This document shows, one piece after another, positions 60,301 through 64,000 of a DNA stretch of 64,000 bases (positions are counted from its first letter, which is position 1; each line of letters begins with the position of its first letter). A program made the position numbers and the translations under genes. The notes beneath the pieces were generated by a model. It ran no database searches, was not told where the DNA came from, and saw nothing but the letters and a program-made list of their open reading frames with translations. Source of the DNA: Siniperca chuatsi (taxonomy: Eukaryota; Chordata; Actinopteri; Centrarchiformes; Sinipercidae); the NCBI RefSeq assembly GCF_020085105.1, contig NC_058047.1, positions 21,656,001 through 21,720,000 of the forward strand, given 5' to 3'.

Positions 60301-61185
60301 ATATTAACATTGGGCTAAAGGAGAATGGTCGTTATTAATTAAAGGTGGACTTTGGATCTTCAAAATGGGTAGGAGCTGTTCTTGTTCTCCGTTCCTTGAC
60401 TTTCTGTAGATGTCTCTCTCTTGCCCTCTCTTTCTCTCATCTATCTTGTTTAAACCTCAAACTCTTTCTGCCTCTCTGACCTAAGATATGTGTTTCTAGT
60501 ATCCTTCTTGTATCTTTAACACTTGAAATTACTACTTTGTTGGCTTTAAACACCTGGATGCAGATTGTTTCATAGTAACAGTTTTTTTGACACTTTAATT
60601 TAGAAAGATACAAGAGCAAATAGCTTCACTCCATTGGCATCCGTCTATTCTATAATTGAATTTTCAACAAACAGTCGTCAACAAACAACACTGAAAGTGT
60701 TTTTACCTGTTTGTGTGATGTGTTGGAATTGCTAAAAACATGATGTAATGCAGTAGTATAGTGTTAGATCATTGTATTTAAATATTACAGTGTTAGATTA
60801 CCATCTTCAGAAAACATCATCCTCCGTTCTGACTTTGACACTTGAACACTTGATCACATGAGATGCTATTCAGTGCCCCTTTCATTTCTCTACTAGAGCT
60901 GCTTATTGCACAGTAGTAGAAGGCTGTGGTTGTACTTGGCTGCTGTAAGGTGTACATTTTTATAACTGCATGAGTGCGAAGAAAACGGCATGTGTCAGTT
61001 TTACTGGGATAAAAAGCGGTTAAAAAACCTAAACTAACTAAACCTCTTCTTTCCCCTCCAGGCAATACCACTTGAACAGCAGCACTACCACCACCACTCC
61101 GGATGTGCACATGGACATGTACTCTGTATTCCCCGACATGGACTTTTCCAGCCTCAACCTCCCTAGGAATGGAGATTTTCCCCAG
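51790..61185 (+). CDS. Unidentified gene, first 98 codons (3 exons; continues beyond the window)
   Basis: Exons 51790-51870, 53055-53143 and 61062-61185 join in frame to 294 nt with clean GT/AG borders. The next exon lies right of 64000. The 98 visible residues contain no named domain. They are rich in Ser, Thr, Tyr, Gln and Met with scattered acids: SSIYASSGSWGSYSQQAGY, a run of five Thr, and an acidic-hydrophobic patch VHMDMYSVFPDMDF. This looks like the disordered transactivation N-terminus of a transcription or chromatin factor, which is an inference from composition only. Introns of 1.2 kb and 7.9 kb plus a first intron of about 15.7 kb are typical of a long regulatory gene. I do not recognise the family, and in human a different gene (SUGP1) follows TM6SF2, so synteny does not name it. 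Confidence 0.75.
53055..53143 (+). CDS. Unidentified gene, coding exon 2
   Basis: A long T-rich tract ends in TTTTAG. The exon reads SSIYASSGSWGSYSQQAGYS then IHCPMQSGN and ends CA before GTAAGT; CA plus G of the next exon gives Gln. No stop in frame, and low complexity in Ser/Tyr/Gln. Confidence 0.78.
53918..54022 (-). repeat. Short inverted copy of the 27.9-kb repeat
   Basis: Reading the minus strand gives GGCGCCAATTCAT-type sequence, AGGTCTAGACCGTACTCTTT and ATAATATTATTTACAGAGAC, nearly matching 27930-28015. Confidence 0.65.
54278..54339. repeat. (GT)n microsatellite
   Basis: About 31 perfect GT units in the intron between exons at 53.1 and 61.1 kb. Confidence 0.97.
58486..59202. mobile_element. 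hAT-like TIR element hosting a second element
   Basis: Starts TAGGGTTGGGCGATATG and ends CCATATCGCCCATCCCTA, near-perfect inverted ends. TACCGTG/CACGGTA-like sequence follows inside both ends (ATATACCGTGC and TATACCATG). No transposase domain remains. An 8-bp target duplication expected for hAT is not clean. Confidence 0.65.
58978..59161. mobile_element. Tc1/mariner-type MITE nested in the hAT-like element
   Basis: Starts CAGTGGTGTGCAAGTGTTTG then CCCCCTTC; ends GAAGGGGGCAAACACTTTTG then AACACCACTG and TA. 184 bp including a 20-base A-run at 59108-59127. Family recognised from memory as a common fish Tc1-derived MITE. The right flank is TA; the left flank reads ATG, so the TA duplication is altered there. 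Confidence 0.75.
61062..61185 (+). CDS. Unidentified gene, coding exon 3
   Basis: Acceptor TTCCCCTCCAG. Encodes QYHLNSSTTTTTPDVHMDMY then SVFPDMDFSSLNLPRNGDFP and Q, ending at GTTCGT. Phase 0 out. GTTCGT is a weaker donor than the others, but the frame beyond it meets a stop only after about 23 further codons, so read-through cannot be excluded from sequence alone. Confidence 0.75.
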
Positions 61186-64000
61186 GTTCGTTTCATATAC
61201 CTGCTGTACATGTTGGCATATTTATATTTACATTTAAGGTACACTGACAAATTATAGTGCCTACAAGAACCAGTATGAAAACACTTAGAATTACTCAAAC
61301 ACAGTTAGATGCATTGTAGTTTTTTTCTCTTGTTGTTTCCATCTGTCCCTCTTTTACTTGCTTATCAGAGGGAAGGGCCATGCCTCCCACCCACTTCTTT
61401 CATCCTGTGCTACATGTGTATTCAGCTCTGCTTAATTTACCATAGAGCAGCCTAATTAAAGGCCCATGTTGTCTAGACAACTGCAACAGTACCTGCCCCA
61501 TTCCTGTTAAGGCATGTCATTAATAAGACACTGTAATTTAACACTCTTCTACTCTTTCACACTGCATCTTCTGAAATCACTGTTAGATAAACCCAGAATC
61601 TTTTAAAGTATTTTTTAGTCATGCCTAGAATGAGTCCACAAAGTGTTTTTGTGAATAATTTGAGTGTCCTTGGGATTATCCCCAACCTGGGCAGATACAA
61701 CTACAAGACTGGCACATTCATTTCAGGATTAGACGTGGACAGTGAAGTAAAGGTGCAGGCTTCTACTCACTCATATATTTACCTCACTATTCCAGATGGT
61801 TACTATCTGTCATTTGCATTTTGCATCTCTGTGCACTTTTGTGTCCGTCCAGCCAATTCCTTATAGCTAGAATCATATGAATAGGAGCCAATTGTAATGA
61901 CACAGACCAATGAGTTTCTAATCTGAAGCCTATTTGAGTTGAACTGATGAGTGCCATTATGGAACCATATTAAAAATATGCTATGATGATGAGTTTTAAA
62001 GACGGGCAATCATGGATTATCAAGCAGACTGGTAGTACCCACCTTATGATCACCCTATCTGACAGTAGAAGGGGCAGAGCTATCAGGGTTTTTCTTTGTT
62101 CAACATAAGGCCAAAGCAGTAAATAATAAGGAATGGGGTGAGGTGTTACAGCAATGGCAAGGTAAAAGGCATTTCTTGATCGTGCACTGAATAATACAAC
62201 ATTTTCTTATTATATTAGTATTAACTGCTGTTGGCCTGGATTTTCTCCTCCTTATGTGTTTAAATGTGTATGTTCAAAGAGCAGGGGTAATTTTAAATTA
62301 AACACTAATAGTAGTTCTAATAAAAACTGTTGACAGTCCCCTAGACATTATTTTTGGAAAGACAAGTTCCTGTTGAGTTTCTCTGTGCTTTGAGCACCAC
62401 AGATGAAATTCCATTCATCTCATAGACAAATATCTCAAAATCCCAGTAGGTAAAACAGAAACAGAAACTGCTATCTGCATAGCTAGATATCATTAGGAGC
62501 ACATAGAAAAATATGTCTTTTTGTACTTGGGGTGAGTTGATCCTTTTTAAATTGAAAGAGAGACTGAAATAGCATCCTAAAGTATTAAATTACACACACA
62601 TAGCAAACCAGTATACAGTTAAAGTACATAGTTATAAATAAAATCACTTATGCGCATTGCTGGATAATAAAACCCAGCGATTGGGGAGCAAAAATTAAGC
62701 ATTACAAGACTGCAATGTAATATTAATAAATTCTACATTTTATTAATTCCAATGTTGAAGGTAGTCCCATTTGGTAGATAAACCACTTAAGTCTTGAGAA
62801 AAGAAGATCCCGCACACTGCTCTTTCTCAGTATCACAATTTATTGAGCATACTAATGTTTCGGTCCCTCTGGACCTTCGTCAACAGTGTTTTAAACAATT
62901 ATTAAAACATTGATCTTAAATAGATAAAGCTCTGCCCATTCTATGTGCACAGATGTGGGACATTTACAACCTAACCCTTATGTAATAATATGGTCAAAGG
63001 TAACTACTTTACTTATCCACACACTGAGAAAAGTATTTGATTGGGGCTGAACAATTCATCGAAATTGTATCGAAATCACAGTATGGCCTACTTGCAATTT
63101 TCGAATTGCAGGAGGCACAATATTTGTTAAAGGCAAAGTGTGTTTTAAAATACCATTTTAAATTAAATATTGTCATGCTGCAGAGATGTCCTGGCCTACA
63201 CATCATATTCTACAGACTTAAGAAAAGGTCCTTCTTTTGTACAGATCCCTGCAAAAATCACACCATAATCATTTTTATGTTTTTCATTGAAAATAAGAAT
63301 AATGATGTAGAAATTATCATTCCCTCTAATATCACAAATCACAATTGTAATATCAGTCAAAATAATTGCCCTGTATTTGATCAATGATTTCGTCACATGT
63401 TCCACTTCTCGTGTAATTTACTTTTTCTTATGTGGAGTGTATTGTGACAGATTGTACACATGTTGTTGTCAGTCCCACACCTGTGCATACAGAATGGGCA
63501 GAGCAATATCTATTTAAGATCAATATTTTAAGAATTGTTTAAAACGCTCTTGACGAAGGTCCACAAGGACCGAAACTTTAGTATGATCAATAAATTACAA
63601 TAATTGCAGGAGCTCAGTAGAGTTTTTTTCCTCTGGAGGTTACAGAGGAACCTGGGGGCTATATTTTACACTACGCTACAATTCAGTTTAATGTTAAGCA
63701 AAGTTTTGTCAAATTAAGTTAGGTCTTTACAGGTGTGCATTGTTATGTGATTGGCACAGGAACACTTGCAAGTTCTGGATTGGAGTGTTAACTAATTTTT
63801 ACATCAAAGGTCACTTCAGTTAAAAATCATGTACATGATATTAGTGGTTTGTAAGATTTTGATGTCCATTTTGAGGCTGTATTAGACTTGTTTGTGCATG
63901 CAGATTTTGTTGCACTTCACTAACCCCCCCCTAGCAGAAATCAAATTTCCAATAATCTCTGTTAACATACAGTTAATAACAGTTTGAAGGGAAGCACAAG
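61186..64000. other. Intron of the unidentified gene running off the window
   Basis: Apart from the inverted-repeat element at 62.8-63.6 kb no exon was found. The next coding exon must start in phase 0 to the right of the window. Confidence 0.5.
62812..63620. mobile_element. Long inverted-repeat element with nested insert
   Basis: A left arm of about 150 bp (about 62812-62971) and a right arm (about 63470-63615) are imperfect reverse complements: GTTTCGGTCCCTCTGGACCT then TCGTCAA on the left against TTGACGAAGGTCCACAAGGA then CCGAAAC on the right, continuing through TTTAAGATCAAT and ATTCTGTATGCACAGGTGTG-type sequence. The roughly 500 bp between them starts GGGGCTGAACAATTCATCGA, which looks like a separate repeat. 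No coding. Confidence 0.7.

Larger units (their letters stand above)
53144..61061. other. 7.9-kb intron of the unidentified gene
   Basis: Holds a short repeat (53918-54022), a GT microsatellite and the nested transposon pair at 58.5-59.2 kb. From 54.4 to 58.4 kb I see no exon and no repeat I can name. Confidence 0.55.

Overview
This window is nuclear DNA from a teleost fish, probably a spiny-rayed (percomorph-like) species. The evidence is widely spaced small exons with GT/AG borders, long CA/GT and CT microsatellites, and many fish-type interspersed repeats: short terminal-inverted-repeat DNA elements, a tRNA-like SINE and LINE 3' tails. There are no bacterial operons, CRISPR arrays, viral genes or convincing structural RNA genes.

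Three protein-coding genes can be built exon by exon. (1) hapln4, minus strand, 6176-13282, has six coding exons giving 384 aa. It is a secreted hyaluronan and proteoglycan link protein (signal peptide, Ig V domain, two Link modules) with an unusual polar C-terminal tail. (2) tm6sf2, minus strand, 21112-32706, has ten coding exons giving 381 aa. It is a multi-pass membrane protein of the TM6SF/EXPERA group. All exon phases close in both models. The order hapln4 then tm6sf2 on one strand matches what I recall of human 19p13.11 (NCAN-HAPLN4-TM6SF2), so ncan is predicted just left of the window. (3) A plus-strand gene starts near 35.8 kb in a CpG-richer promoter/5'UTR region. It has coding exons at 51790-51870, 53055-53143 and 61062-61185 and runs off the right edge. 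The 98 visible residues are Ser/Thr/Tyr/Gln-rich and acidic, like the N-terminus of a transcriptional regulator. I do not recognise the gene.

Layout: 1-6175 is gene-free with repeats; 6176-13318 hapln4; 13319-21111 intergenic with a repeat-rich middle; 21112-32706 tm6sf2 with a probable non-coding first exon near 33.0 kb; 33.1-35.8 kb a divergent intergenic interval holding a sharp hairpin insertion; 35.8-64.0 kb the third gene, mostly intron. The genes need not cooperate: hapln4 acts in brain extracellular matrix and tm6sf2 in ER lipid handling.

I found no obviously new biological system. The most interesting structures are a 196-bp hairpin insert flanked by an 11-bp direct repeat (34.1-34.3 kb), a roughly 150-bp inverted-repeat element carrying a small hairpin with conserved stem and changed loop (62.8-63.6 kb), a Tc1-type element nested in a hAT-like one (58.5-59.2 kb), an overlapping upstream ORF at the hapln4 start, and the unidentified third gene.
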